From contig NZ_JAFMZQ010000003.1 of assembly GCF_024436415.1 (NCBI RefSeq), forward strand, positions 59,063-123,062: a stretch of DNA of 64,000 nucleotides, in the 5' to 3' direction. Under the pieces are notes generated by a model. That model made no database searches. It was given only the letters and a program-made list of their open reading frames with translations, and was not told where the DNA came from. This DNA comes from Pedobacter deserti. GTDB lineage: Bacteria; Bacteroidota; Bacteroidia; Sphingobacteriales; Sphingobacteriaceae. Shown here in pieces: positions 40,137 through 48,542 of the stretch (position 1 is its first letter; each line of letters starts with the position of its first letter). The position numbers and the translations under genes were made by a program.

Positions 40137-43100
40137 ATGTTTAGAAAATTTATTGAACGACCGGTACTTTCTACGGTTATATCTGTTATCATCGTAATTC
40201 TGGGCATACTGGGCCTAATCACCCTTCCTGTTTCCCAATATCCAGAGATTGCCCCCCCTACCGTTCAGGTTTCAGCTTCATATCAGGGTGCAAACGCCGA
40301 CGTGGTAATGAACAGCGTGGTAATCCCGCTTGAGGAACAGATTAATGGCGTAGAGGATATGACTTATATGACCTCTACCGCTGGAAATGACGGGACTGCA
40401 ACAATCACGATCAATTTCAAACTGGGAACCAATCCTGATTTAGCAGCGGTAAACGTGCAGAATCGTGTATCGCGAGCGGCGAGCCTGCTACCCGCAGAAG
40501 TAACCAGGGCCGGAGTGGTGACTGCCAAAAGACAGGCCAGCAATGTGCTTATCTTCGGGATATACAGCGACAATGATTCTTATGACCAGAAATTTCTCCA
40601 GAACTATGCAAACATTAATCTTATACCGCAAATAAAACGGATCAATGGTGTCGGCGATGCAAGTGCTTTTGGATTAATGGATTATAGTATGCGTATCTGG
40701 CTTAAACCGGATGTAATGGCTACTTATGGTCTCGTTCCAAATGACATCAGTGCGGCACTTGCCGAGCAAAACGTAGAAGCGGCGCCGGGACAACTAGGCG
40801 AACAGGGAAATGAATCTTTTCAATATATACTAAAGTACTCCGGCCGGCTAAAAACTGAGACGGAATTTAGCAATATCATTATCCGTACTGCGGATAATGG
40901 TCAGGTATTGAGATTGCGTGATGTGGCCCGTATTGAATTGGGCGCGCAAAGTTACGCCAGTTCCGTACGGTTTAACGGTAAGCCCGCCCTGGGTGTTGCC
41001 ATTAACCAGACAGCTGGATCAAACGCTAAAGAGGTTATTGAGGGATCGCTTAAGGTGCTTGAAAATGCTTCGACAAGCTTCCCGCCAGGCATTCACTATA
41101 CCGCGCTTATTAACATTAATGACTTTCTCGACGCTTCTATCGAAAAGGTGATTCACACATTGGTGGAAGCGTTTATTCTCGTTTTCCTTGTGGTTTTTGT
41201 CTTTCTTCAGGATTTAAGGTCGACACTTATTCCAGCCATAAGTGTTCCTGTTGCAATTATTGGTACGTTCTTTTTCCTAAATCTTTTCGGTTTTACCATC
41301 AATCTTCTGACGCTGTTTGCACTGGTGCTGGCAATCGGTATTGTAGTGGATGATGCGATTGTGGTAGTGGAAGCAGTGCACGCCAAACTTGACAGCGGCT
41401 ATAAATCGGCCCGAAAGGCTACGGTTGATGCAATGGAGGACATTACAGGTGCTATTGTGTCCATTACGCTGGTTATGGCCGCCGTGTTCGTCCCTGTAAG
41501 CTTTATCCAAGGGTCGTCTGGAGTATTTTATAAACAGTTCGGCTTGACGCTTGCGATTGCCATTATACTTTCTGCGGTGAATGCATTAACATTGAGCCCG
41601 GCGTTATGCGCACTGCTTTTGAAGCCTCACAAGGAAGATCATCATCGCAAGAGTAATTTCCTGCAACGATTCTTTACTGCTTTTAATACGTCATTTGATA
41701 CGATGACAAACCGATACAAGCGTTCGGTAAGCTATCTTGCCCGCAGGAAATGGATTGCGCTAGGCGGCATCGGAGTCTTTGTCGTGATGCTGATCTGGGC
41801 TATGAACACCACACCTAAAGGCTTCGTTCCTAATGAAGATTTAGGTACAATTATGTCTGACATCTCCTTACCTGCAGCTACTTCGCAGGAACACACGGAT
41901 GAGATTATCACGCGAATTGACAGCATTGTTCATACCATTCCCGAGATAAAAAGCTCACTGCGGGTTGTGGGTCGGAGTATGATCAGTGGAAGTGGTAGTT
42001 CGTACGGCATGGTAATATCTAGACTTAAACCCTGGAACGAAAGGGAACGAGACGTTAAACAGATTATCGGTGAGTTGTTTGCGAAGACAGCAAACATCAG
42101 AGGGGCTAAAATTATATTTTTTGCTCCCCCAACCATCCAGGGTTTTGGGACAAGCGGAGGATTCGAATTCCAGTTGCAGGACAAGACTGGCGGTGACATC
42201 AACAAGTTTAACACAGTAGGCACTTCCTTCCTGGCGTCTCTGGCTCAAAGACCAGAAATCCAGTATGCCTCGACCTCTTTTAACCCAAATTTTCCGCAGT
42301 ATCAGATTGACGTAAATGTAGCTAGAATAAAACAGGCCGGAATTAGTGTAACTGACGTCTTGAGCACGCTGCAGGGTTATTACGGCGGTGTTTATGCCTC
42401 TAACTTCAACAAGTTCGGCAAACAGTACCGCGTGATGTACCAGGCTGATGCCATCTACAGAAATAATGAGCAATCATTGAATCGTATATATGTCCGAAAC
42501 GCGACCGGAAACATGGCCCCGATCTCCGAATTCATCACTCTAACCAGGGTATACGGACCGCAGACGATATCGCGATTTAACCTTTTTACATCCATCTCGG
42601 TGACTGGTGCTCCAAACCCGGGATATAGTTCCGGTGACGCATTGAAAGCAGTCCAGGAAGAGGCGGCAAAACATCTTCCTGCCGGCTACGGCTATGAATT
42701 CTCAGGTCTTTCAAGGGAAGAGATGGCTGGCGGTAGTCAGACAATCTTCATCTTCCTGCTTTGTGTGGTGTTTGTCTACTTCTTACTTTGTGCGCAATAT
42801 GAGAGTTATATTTTGCCGCTTGCTGTACTAATCTCTCTGCCAATCGGCTTAGCAGGAGTTTTTATTTTCGATAAAATATTCAAGGTTGACAATAACATAT
42901 ACACACAAATCACGCTGATCATGCTGGTTGGGCTACTGGCAAAAAACGCTATCCTGATCGTGGAGTACGCGGCAGACAGGCGAAAAAGAGGTATGAGCAT
43001 AGTGCGCGCTGCAATAGATGGCGCAACGGCTCGGCTTCGTCCGATTCTGATGACCTCATTTGCATTTATTCTCGGTTTGCTTCCGCTGATGCTTTCAACA

Positions 43101-43301
43101 GGCGTAGGTGCAGCCGGGAATAAGTCTATCGGAACCGGAGCGGTTGGGGGCATGCTTATAGGTACTATTTTCGGAGTGTTCGTGATACCTACACTGTTTA
43201 TCATATTTCAGCATCTGCAGGAGAAAATAAGCCGAAAACAACCGTTTGATCAGACAACTATTGAATTTAATGACCGGAATGAAGATGATCATCGTCATTA
43301 G
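40137..43301 (+). CDS. RND efflux pump (AcrB/HAE1 family)
   Basis: A 1054-residue proton-driven drug/lipophile exporter of the inner membrane. It has twelve TM helices in the AcrB pattern, with two large periplasmic loops. It begins MFRKFIERPVLSTVISVIIV. The proton-relay aspartates Asp405-Asp406 lie in TM4 (GIVVDDAIVVVEA), matching AcrB Asp407-Asp408. The C-terminal half has the LVGLLAKNAILIVEYA helix with the relay Lys. Length is typical of HAE1 pumps. It starts 8 bases after the adaptor gene. The drugs transported cannot be predicted. Confidence 0.95.
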   Translation: MFRKFIERPVLSTVISVIIVILGILGLITLPVSQYPEIAPPTVQVSASYQGANADVVMNSVVIPLEEQINGVEDMTYMTSTAGNDGTATITINFKLGTNPDLAAVNVQNRVSRAASLLPAEVTRAGVVTAKRQASNVLIFGIYSDNDSYDQKFLQNYANINLIPQIKRINGVGDASAFGLMDYSMRIWLKPDVMATYGLVPNDISAALAEQNVEAAPGQLGEQGNESFQYILKYSGRLKTETEFSNIIIRTADNGQVLRLRDVARIELGAQSYASSVRFNGKPALGVAINQTAGSNAKEVIEGSLKVLENASTSFPPGIHYTALININDFLDASIEKVIHTLVEAFILVFLVVFVFLQDLRSTLIPAISVPVAIIGTFFFLNLFGFTINLLTLFALVLAIGIVVDDAIVVVEAVHAKLDSGYKSARKATVDAMEDITGAIVSITLVMAAVFVPVSFIQGSSGVFYKQFGLTLAIAIILSAVNALTLSPALCALLLKPHKEDHHRKSNFLQRFFTAFNTSFDTMTNRYKRSVSYLARRKWIALGGIGVFVVMLIWAMNTTPKGFVPNEDLGTIMSDISLPAATSQEHTDEIITRIDSIVHTIPEIKSSLRVVGRSMISGSGSSYGMVISRLKPWNERERDVKQIIGELFAKTANIRGAKIIFFAPPTIQGFGTSGGFEFQLQDKTGGDINKFNTVGTSFLASLAQRPEIQYASTSFNPNFPQYQIDVNVARIKQAGISVTDVLSTLQGYYGGVYASNFNKFGKQYRVMYQADAIYRNNEQSLNRIYVRNATGNMAPISEFITLTRVYGPQTISRFNLFTSISVTGAPNPGYSSGDALKAVQEEAAKHLPAGYGYEFSGLSREEMAGGSQTIFIFLLCVVFVYFLLCAQYESYILPLAVLISLPIGLAGVFIFDKIFKVDNNIYTQITLIMLVGLLAKNAILIVEYAADRRKRGMSIVRAAIDGATARLRPILMTSFAFILGLLPLMLSTGVGAAGNKSIGTGAVGGMLIGTIFGVFVIPTLFIIFQHLQEKISRKQPFDQTTIEFNDRNEDDHRH

Positions 43302-43326
43302 GTCTTCCAGAAACGTATCAGAAAAG

Positions 43327-44736
43327 ATGAAAATACCCCGTCTCAAAAACTACTTACTTGCCGGACTTTTCTTACTCAGCCTTGGTGGTTGCGTGACAAA
43401 AAAATATGACTTGCCGTCGCTGAACAAAAACGGGTTGTATCGCGGCTCGTCGGGAGAAGATACTGCCAGCATTGCCAAACTGCCTTGGCGAGCACTTTTC
43501 ACCGACCCAATCTTGCAAAACCTGATAAATCAAGGCATCAAGAATAATTTCGATCTGAAAAGAGCAGTAGAACGCATACGGATTGCGGAGGCTAATCTAC
43601 GCCAGAGTAGTTTGGCGATGCTACCCAATTTGTCAGCAGACGCCTCGGTTACCGACGCAAAACAATCAAGGGCGGCACTAAACTTCCCCCCCGGAATCAA
43701 CATCAACACAGAAACACAAACCTATAGACTGCAACTGAATACGAGTTGGGAGGCGGATATATGGGGGAAGTTAAACAGCGCTAAGAGATCTTCGTACGCC
43801 GCCTTACTGCAGACTGAAGCGGCCAGACGGGCCGTTCAAACGCAATTGGTAGCAAGTATAGCTAACGGTTACTTTTCGTTACTTGCGCTTGACAAGCAGC
43901 TTACCATAACTGAACAGACTATTGAAATCCGAAAAGCCGACGTTGAAACCATGAAGGCGCTGAAAGAAGGGGCTATTGTAAACGGGGCAGCTGTAGTACA
44001 AAGCGAAGCCAACTTGTATGCGGCGCAAGTAACGATACCGGATATTAAAAGAAATATCAGGGAGACTGAGAATGCCCTTAGTGTGCTGATAGGGCAATCG
44101 CCGCAGTCAATCGAAAGAACGAGTTTGGATGAGCAAAGGCTGTATGAGGATCTGAAAACCGGGGTGTCTGCACAATTACTGCAAAACCGTCCTGATATTC
44201 AGGCAGCAGAATTCGCTTTCCGTGCCGCCTTTGAAAACACGAACACCGCACGCACTTTCTTTTATCCCTCACTCACGCTAACTGCCAGCGGCGGCTTATC
44301 TACACTTGAACTGAAGAATTTTTTTGACAACTCCATTTTCTATAATCTAATTGGAGGAATAACACAGCCTATATTCGCCCGTGGCCAGAACAAAGCCCGC
44401 TTGAAAACTGCTCAGGCTCAGCAGCAGATAGCCTTCTATGATCTTCAGCAAAATTTGTTGATAGCAGGACGGGAGGTGTCTGATGCGCTATTCGCCTATG
44501 AAACTGCTTTGCAAAAGGAGCTGTTGAGAAATCAGCAGATTACCGCTCTTACTAAGGCAGTAGATTTTACAAAAGAGCTACTCAGATATAGTTCGGCTAC
44601 CAATTATACGGATGTGTTAACATCGGAGCAAAGTTTGCTTACCGCGCAAATAAGCAGTGTTAGCGACCGCCTTCAAAGACTGCAATCGACAGTGAATCTC
44701 TACAAAGCACTCGGTGGAGGCTGGGAAAATGAATAG
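43327..44736 (+). CDS. Outer-membrane factor of RND efflux (NodT/OprM-like lipoprotein)
   Basis: A 469-residue TolC-superfamily channel that completes the tripartite pump. The signal ends LSLGGC, so the mature protein is lipidated at Cys22, as in OprM. Two OEP repeats are visible, each with long helical heptads (ALLQTEAARRAVQTQLVAS; KTAQAQQQIAFYDLQQNL) and strand segments (TYRLQLNTSWEADIWGK). ATG 43327 gives the signal at the N-terminus, 25 bases after the pump stop; longer in-frame starts overlap the pump gene. Confidence 0.93.
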   Translation: MKIPRLKNYLLAGLFLLSLGGCVTKKYDLPSLNKNGLYRGSSGEDTASIAKLPWRALFTDPILQNLINQGIKNNFDLKRAVERIRIAEANLRQSSLAMLPNLSADASVTDAKQSRAALNFPPGININTETQTYRLQLNTSWEADIWGKLNSAKRSSYAALLQTEAARRAVQTQLVASIANGYFSLLALDKQLTITEQTIEIRKADVETMKALKEGAIVNGAAVVQSEANLYAAQVTIPDIKRNIRETENALSVLIGQSPQSIERTSLDEQRLYEDLKTGVSAQLLQNRPDIQAAEFAFRAAFENTNTARTFFYPSLTLTASGGLSTLELKNFFDNSIFYNLIGGITQPIFARGQNKARLKTAQAQQQIAFYDLQQNLLIAGREVSDALFAYETALQKELLRNQQITALTKAVDFTKELLRYSSATNYTDVLTSEQSLLTAQISSVSDRLQRLQSTVNLYKALGGGWENE

Positions 44737-44806
44737 CAGAATGTTGTAACAGTAGCTTAGCCTTAATACAATTGGTTCAAAATCAATAACATTTCTAAAA
44801 AATACT

Positions 44807-44837
44807 TTTCTATTAGAAATATTAATGTTTATCTTTG
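44807..44837 (+). promoter_or_regulatory. Promoter of rpsA (-33 TTTC, N19, -7 TATCTTTG)
   Basis: TTTC (44807-44810) and an exact -7 box TATCTTTG (44830-44837) are 19 bases apart, the Bacteroidota spacing. TTTCTATTAGAAA (44807-44819), a 13-bp palindrome, covers the -33 site. A good ribosome binding sequence AAAGGAG (44854-44860) lies 11 bases before ATG 44872. Confidence 0.7.
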
Positions 44838-44871
44838 CCGTCCCTAACGGGGAAAAGGAGATTTAATTTTA

Positions 44872-46803
44872 ATGGCTAAAAAACAAGTAGCAGAAAAAGA
44901 ACTAGAAGCTAAAACAGCTGAACTGCAGGGAGCAGATGCTCGCTTGGCAGAAAAAGAAACCATTGAATCGGAAGCTGATTCAGTGTCGATCGAACAGATC
45001 AAATCATCACTAGCTACCCCTGATCAGGATTTTGACTGGGACGCAGATGATAAAGTATTCGGAAAATACTCTGCCGAAGACCGTAAAAAGTTTGAGGATA
45101 TGTATACCGATACCTTTAACCAAATCACCCAGGGTGAGATAATCAGCGGAACTGTTGTTTCAATTAACAACAAAGATGTGGTATTAAACGTAGGCTTTAA
45201 GTCGGACGGTTTGGTATCTGCTTCTGAGTTTCGTGACATGCCTGACTTGAAAGTGGGCGACAAGGTCGATGTTTTCGTGGAAGCACCCGAAGACGCAAAT
45301 GGCCAGCTAATTTTATCTCGTAAAAGAGCAAAAACTCAGCGGTCGTGGGAAACTATCAATGAAGCTCTGGATAATGACAGGATCATTAACGGTTTCGTTA
45401 AGAGCCGTACTAAAGGTGGTCTTATTGTGGATATTATGGGCGTTGAGGCATTCCTGCCTGGTTCTCAAATCGACATTAAGCCGATCCGCGACTACGATAT
45501 ATATGTAGGTAAGACAATGGAATTCAAGGTGGTAAAAATCAACCACGAGTTTAAAAATGTTGTTGTATCTCATAAAATCCTTATCGAAGACGATCTGGAA
45601 AGCCAGAAAGTTGAAATTGTATCTAAACTTGAAAAAGGCCAGGTACTTGAGGGCACCGTTAAGAACATCACTGACTTCGGCGTGTTTATTGATCTTGGCG
45701 GTGTAGACGGATTGCTTCATATCACTGATATCTCATGGGGCCGCATAGAGCATCCGAAAGAGGTATTGAGCCTGGATGAGAAAATAAACGTTGTTGTTCT
45801 TGACTTTGATGATGAGAAAAAACGTATCGCCCTTGGCTTGAAGCAATTGACTCCACATCCTTGGGAATCTTTAGATGCTAACCTGACTATCGGCTCTAAG
45901 GTTAAAGGAAAAATTGTTACTGTAGCTGATTATGGTGCGTTCCTGGAAATCATCCCGGGAGTGGAAGGCCTTATTCACGTCTCTGAGATGTCGTGGTCAC
46001 AAAACTTGCGCAGTCCGCAGGAATTCCTGAAAGTAGGTGATGAGATAGAGGCTGAAGTATTGACTTTGGATAGGGATGAGCGCAAGATGAGCTTGGGTAT
46101 TAAGCAACTTACTGAGGATCCTTGGCAAAACGTAGCCGCAAAATATCCGATCGGAAGCAGACATACTGCTGTCGTTAAAAACATGACAAACTTTGGAGTG
46201 TTTGTGGAAATCGAAGAAGGAATTGACGGTTTAATCCATATTTCAGATCTTTCCTGGTCTAAAAAGGTGAACCATCCTAATGAATTCACGAAAGTAGGTG
46301 ACACTTTAGATGTAGTAGTACTTGAGCTTGATGTAGAAAGCCGGAAACTAAGTTTAGGTCATAAGCAACTGGAAGAAAACCCATGGGATACTTTTGAGAC
46401 TATCTTCACGGTAGATTCGATTCACCAGGGCACCGTTGTAAAAGTTACTGATAAGGGTGCTGTAATAGCTTTACCTTATGGGGTTGAAGGATTTGTACCT
46501 ACCAAGCATATGGTAAAAGAAGACGGTACTTCGATCAAGGCTGAAGAGACCAATGACTTTAAGATCATTGAATTCAATAAGGATGCAAAACGCATCGTTG
46601 TATCTCACGCACGAATTTGGGAAGAGGCAAAAGCAGAAGCTGCTAGTGAAGAACGTAACGCTAAGAAAAAAGAGGCTAAAGCTTCGAGCAATGCGGTGAA
46701 GAAAGTGAAAGATTCTGTTGAAAAGTCTACTCTAGGTGATTTAGGCGTGCTTGCACAACTAAAACAGCAAATGGAAGGCGAGGAAAATAAAGCTAAAAAA
46801 TAG
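44872..46803 (+). CDS. rpsA: 30S ribosomal protein S1
   Basis: A 643-residue RNA-binding protein that helps the 30S subunit capture mRNA. After an acidic, Lys/Glu/Ala-rich N-terminal extension (about residues 1-75) come six S1 motifs, starting near residues 88, 170, 255, 340, 427 and 515. Domains 3-5 carry the canonical TDFGVFIDLGGVDGLLHITDISW pattern in variants. A charged Lys/Glu/Ala tail closes the protein. The N-terminal extension is longer than in E. coli S1 and is common in Bacteroidota. It has its own promoter and an intrinsic terminator. Confidence 0.96.
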   Translation: MAKKQVAEKELEAKTAELQGADARLAEKETIESEADSVSIEQIKSSLATPDQDFDWDADDKVFGKYSAEDRKKFEDMYTDTFNQITQGEIISGTVVSINNKDVVLNVGFKSDGLVSASEFRDMPDLKVGDKVDVFVEAPEDANGQLILSRKRAKTQRSWETINEALDNDRIINGFVKSRTKGGLIVDIMGVEAFLPGSQIDIKPIRDYDIYVGKTMEFKVVKINHEFKNVVVSHKILIEDDLESQKVEIVSKLEKGQVLEGTVKNITDFGVFIDLGGVDGLLHITDISWGRIEHPKEVLSLDEKINVVVLDFDDEKKRIALGLKQLTPHPWESLDANLTIGSKVKGKIVTVADYGAFLEIIPGVEGLIHVSEMSWSQNLRSPQEFLKVGDEIEAEVLTLDRDERKMSLGIKQLTEDPWQNVAAKYPIGSRHTAVVKNMTNFGVFVEIEEGIDGLIHISDLSWSKKVNHPNEFTKVGDTLDVVVLELDVESRKLSLGHKQLEENPWDTFETIFTVDSIHQGTVVKVTDKGAVIALPYGVEGFVPTKHMVKEDGTSIKAEETNDFKIIEFNKDAKRIVVSHARIWEEAKAEAASEERNAKKKEAKASSNAVKKVKDSVEKSTLGDLGVLAQLKQQMEGEENKAKK

Positions 46804-46824
46804 GCGGTAATATCCTTAAATTAT

Positions 46825-46858
46825 AAAGGCGTCGTTGACTTCAACGGCGCCTTTTTTT
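46825..46858 (+). terminator. Rho-independent terminator of rpsA
   Basis: GGCGTCGTTGA and TCAACGGCGCC pair (with one G-U) around a 2-base loop, followed by seven T residues. It starts 21 bases after the rpsA stop. Confidence 0.8.
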
Positions 46859-46911
46859 ATTTTTGTTTTTCCCAAATTGCGGAAAAGAAACACTATTCAA
46901 TTTCATTTCTT

Positions 46912-46919
46912 TATATTTG
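46912..46919 (+). promoter_or_regulatory. -7 promoter element of pyrR-pyrB
   Basis: TATATTTG matches TAnnTTTG exactly and lies 15 bases before ATG 46935. The predicted 5' leader is about 10 bases, too short for an attenuator. Confidence 0.55.
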
Positions 46920-46934
46920 CCTAATCATAAGTCA

Positions 46935-47483
46935 ATGCAAAAACGAACACTGCTAGACGGAAAAAAATTCCAGATCACAATCAAACGGCTTTGCCACCAG
47001 CTTGTTGAGAATCATGATAATTTCTCTAATTCTGTTTTAGTTGGTATACAGCCAAGAGGACCTTTCTTTGCTGACCGTATAAAAAAGGAGCTTTCCGTAA
47101 TTCTGGGACAAGACTCCATACTCAAAGGAAACCTGGACATTACTTTTTTTCGGGATGATTTCAGAAGAAAGGATGGCATTGTGTCTGCAAACAGTAATAC
47201 AATAGATTTCATAATCGAAGGCAAGAATGTCATTCTGGTTGATGATGTGTTATGGACCGGCCGGACTATTAGGGCGGCTATGGATGCTTTGCTGGCTTAT
47301 GGCAGGCCCGCAACGGTAGAGCTTATGGTACTTATAGATCGTCGTTTTTCACGGCAACTCCCTATTGAGCCGAATTATATTGGCCAGCAGGTAGACAGTT
47401 TAAATTCTCAACGGGTTAAAGTAAGCTGGAGCGAGACTGAAGGAAAGGACGAGGTGGTATTATTATCAGAAACTATCAAATAA
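46935..47483 (+). CDS. pyrR: PyrR: uracil phosphoribosyltransferase / pyrimidine operon regulator
   Basis: A 182-residue type I phosphoribosyltransferase. The PRPP loop is VILVDDVLWTGRTIRAAMDAL at about residues 96-116, and VGIQPRGPFFADR matches the PyrR N-terminal block. In Bacillus PyrR binds pyr mRNA leaders to cause attenuation; here it precedes pyrB by one base. The very short predicted leader makes autoregulation by leader binding unlikely. ATG 46935 fits the family N-terminus (MQKRTLLDGKKF); an upstream in-frame ATG would add 24 unrelated residues and precede the promoter. Confidence 0.9.
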   Translation: MQKRTLLDGKKFQITIKRLCHQLVENHDNFSNSVLVGIQPRGPFFADRIKKELSVILGQDSILKGNLDITFFRDDFRRKDGIVSANSNTIDFIIEGKNVILVDDVLWTGRTIRAAMDALLAYGRPATVELMVLIDRRFSRQLPIEPNYIGQQVDSLNSQRVKVSWSETEGKDEVVLLSETIK

Positions 47484-47484
47484 C

Positions 47485-48417
47485 ATGGCAACTGAAAACC
47501 TATCAACGAAACATCTGTTGGGCATTAAAGATATCAACCGAAGTGATATCGAACTGATTTTTGAGACAGCGGACAATTTCAAGGAGGTTATCAACCGGCC
47601 CATAAAAAGGGTGCCTTCGTTGCGCGATATCACCATAGCAAATGTATTTTTTGAAAATTCTACCAGAACAAAACTATCATTCGAGCTAGCTGAAAAAAGG
47701 CTTTCCGCAGATGTCATTAACTTTGCTGCGTCCTCTTCGTCTGTTAGCAAAGGAGAAACACTGGTTGACACGGTAAACAATATTCTTGCGATGAAGGTTG
47801 ACATGGTAGTTATGCGTCACCCGTATGCCGGGGCAGGACAGTTTTTAAGCAAACATGTCAAAGCCCAGATCGTAAATGCAGGTGACGGCGCGCATGAGCA
47901 CCCGACGCAGGCACTACTTGACGCCTTTTCGATTCGTGAAAAATTAGGCACAGTAGAAGGCAAGAAAGTGGTCATAGTTGGAGATATATTGCATTCTCGG
48001 GTAGCGATATCAAATATCTTGTGTTTACAGCAATTGGGGGCACAAGTGAAGGTATGCGGTCCCAGCACGTTAATCCCAAAATATATTTCTGCATTAGGTG
48101 TGGAAGTTGAACACGATTTGGTCAAGGCCCTAAACTGGTGTGACGTAGCAAATATGCTTCGCATACAGCTGGAGCGCCAGGACATTAAATATTTCCCCTC
48201 ATTGAGGGAGTACGCGATGATGTACGGTCTTAATAAGAAAATTCTGGACAACTTAGAAAAAGAAATTGTTATTATGCACCCCGGACCGATTAATCGTGGT
48301 GTTGAAATTAGCAGTGACGTGGCTGACAGTAAGCAATCTATTATACTGGAACAGGTAGAAAATGGAGTGGCTGTTAGAATGGCTGTACTATATTTACTCG
48401 CTTCCCAGCGTGGTTAA
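47485..48417 (+). CDS. pyrB: Aspartate carbamoyltransferase catalytic subunit
   Basis: A 310-residue enzyme joining carbamoyl phosphate and aspartate in pyrimidine synthesis. The carbamoyl-phosphate loop FENSTRTKLSFE holds STRT at residues 59-62. HPTQALLDAFSI and PGPINRGVEIS are the other active-site blocks. The regulatory subunit PyrI is not adjacent. It is cotranscribed with pyrR (1-base gap). The region 48418-48484 after it shows no clear terminator. Confidence 0.95.
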   Translation: MATENLSTKHLLGIKDINRSDIELIFETADNFKEVINRPIKRVPSLRDITIANVFFENSTRTKLSFELAEKRLSADVINFAASSSSVSKGETLVDTVNNILAMKVDMVVMRHPYAGAGQFLSKHVKAQIVNAGDGAHEHPTQALLDAFSIREKLGTVEGKKVVIVGDILHSRVAISNILCLQQLGAQVKVCGPSTLIPKYISALGVEVEHDLVKALNWCDVANMLRIQLERQDIKYFPSLREYAMMYGLNKKILDNLEKEIVIMHPGPINRGVEISSDVADSKQSIILEQVENGVAVRMAVLYLLASQRG

Positions 48418-48484
48418 CGCTTAAGTGACCGAATAACATTTTCCGGAACCGTTCGTTAAACCGTTATCAACACTTGTTAATTTC

Positions 48485-48514
48485 TTGCACGCGTTAGATG
48501 TTACACTATATTTA
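48485..48514 (+). promoter_or_regulatory. Promoter of the TPR/barrel/SPOR/ExbBD/TonB operon
   Basis: TTG (48485-48487) and TATATTTA (48507-48514, 7/8 of TAnnTTTG) are 19 bases apart. The predicted start near 48521 leaves a leader of about 20 bases before ATG 48543. CATATTTG at 48529-48536 is a second 7/8 match closer to the gene. Confidence 0.5.
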
Positions 48515-48542
48515 TATTAGTACCAACCATATTTGAAACTAG

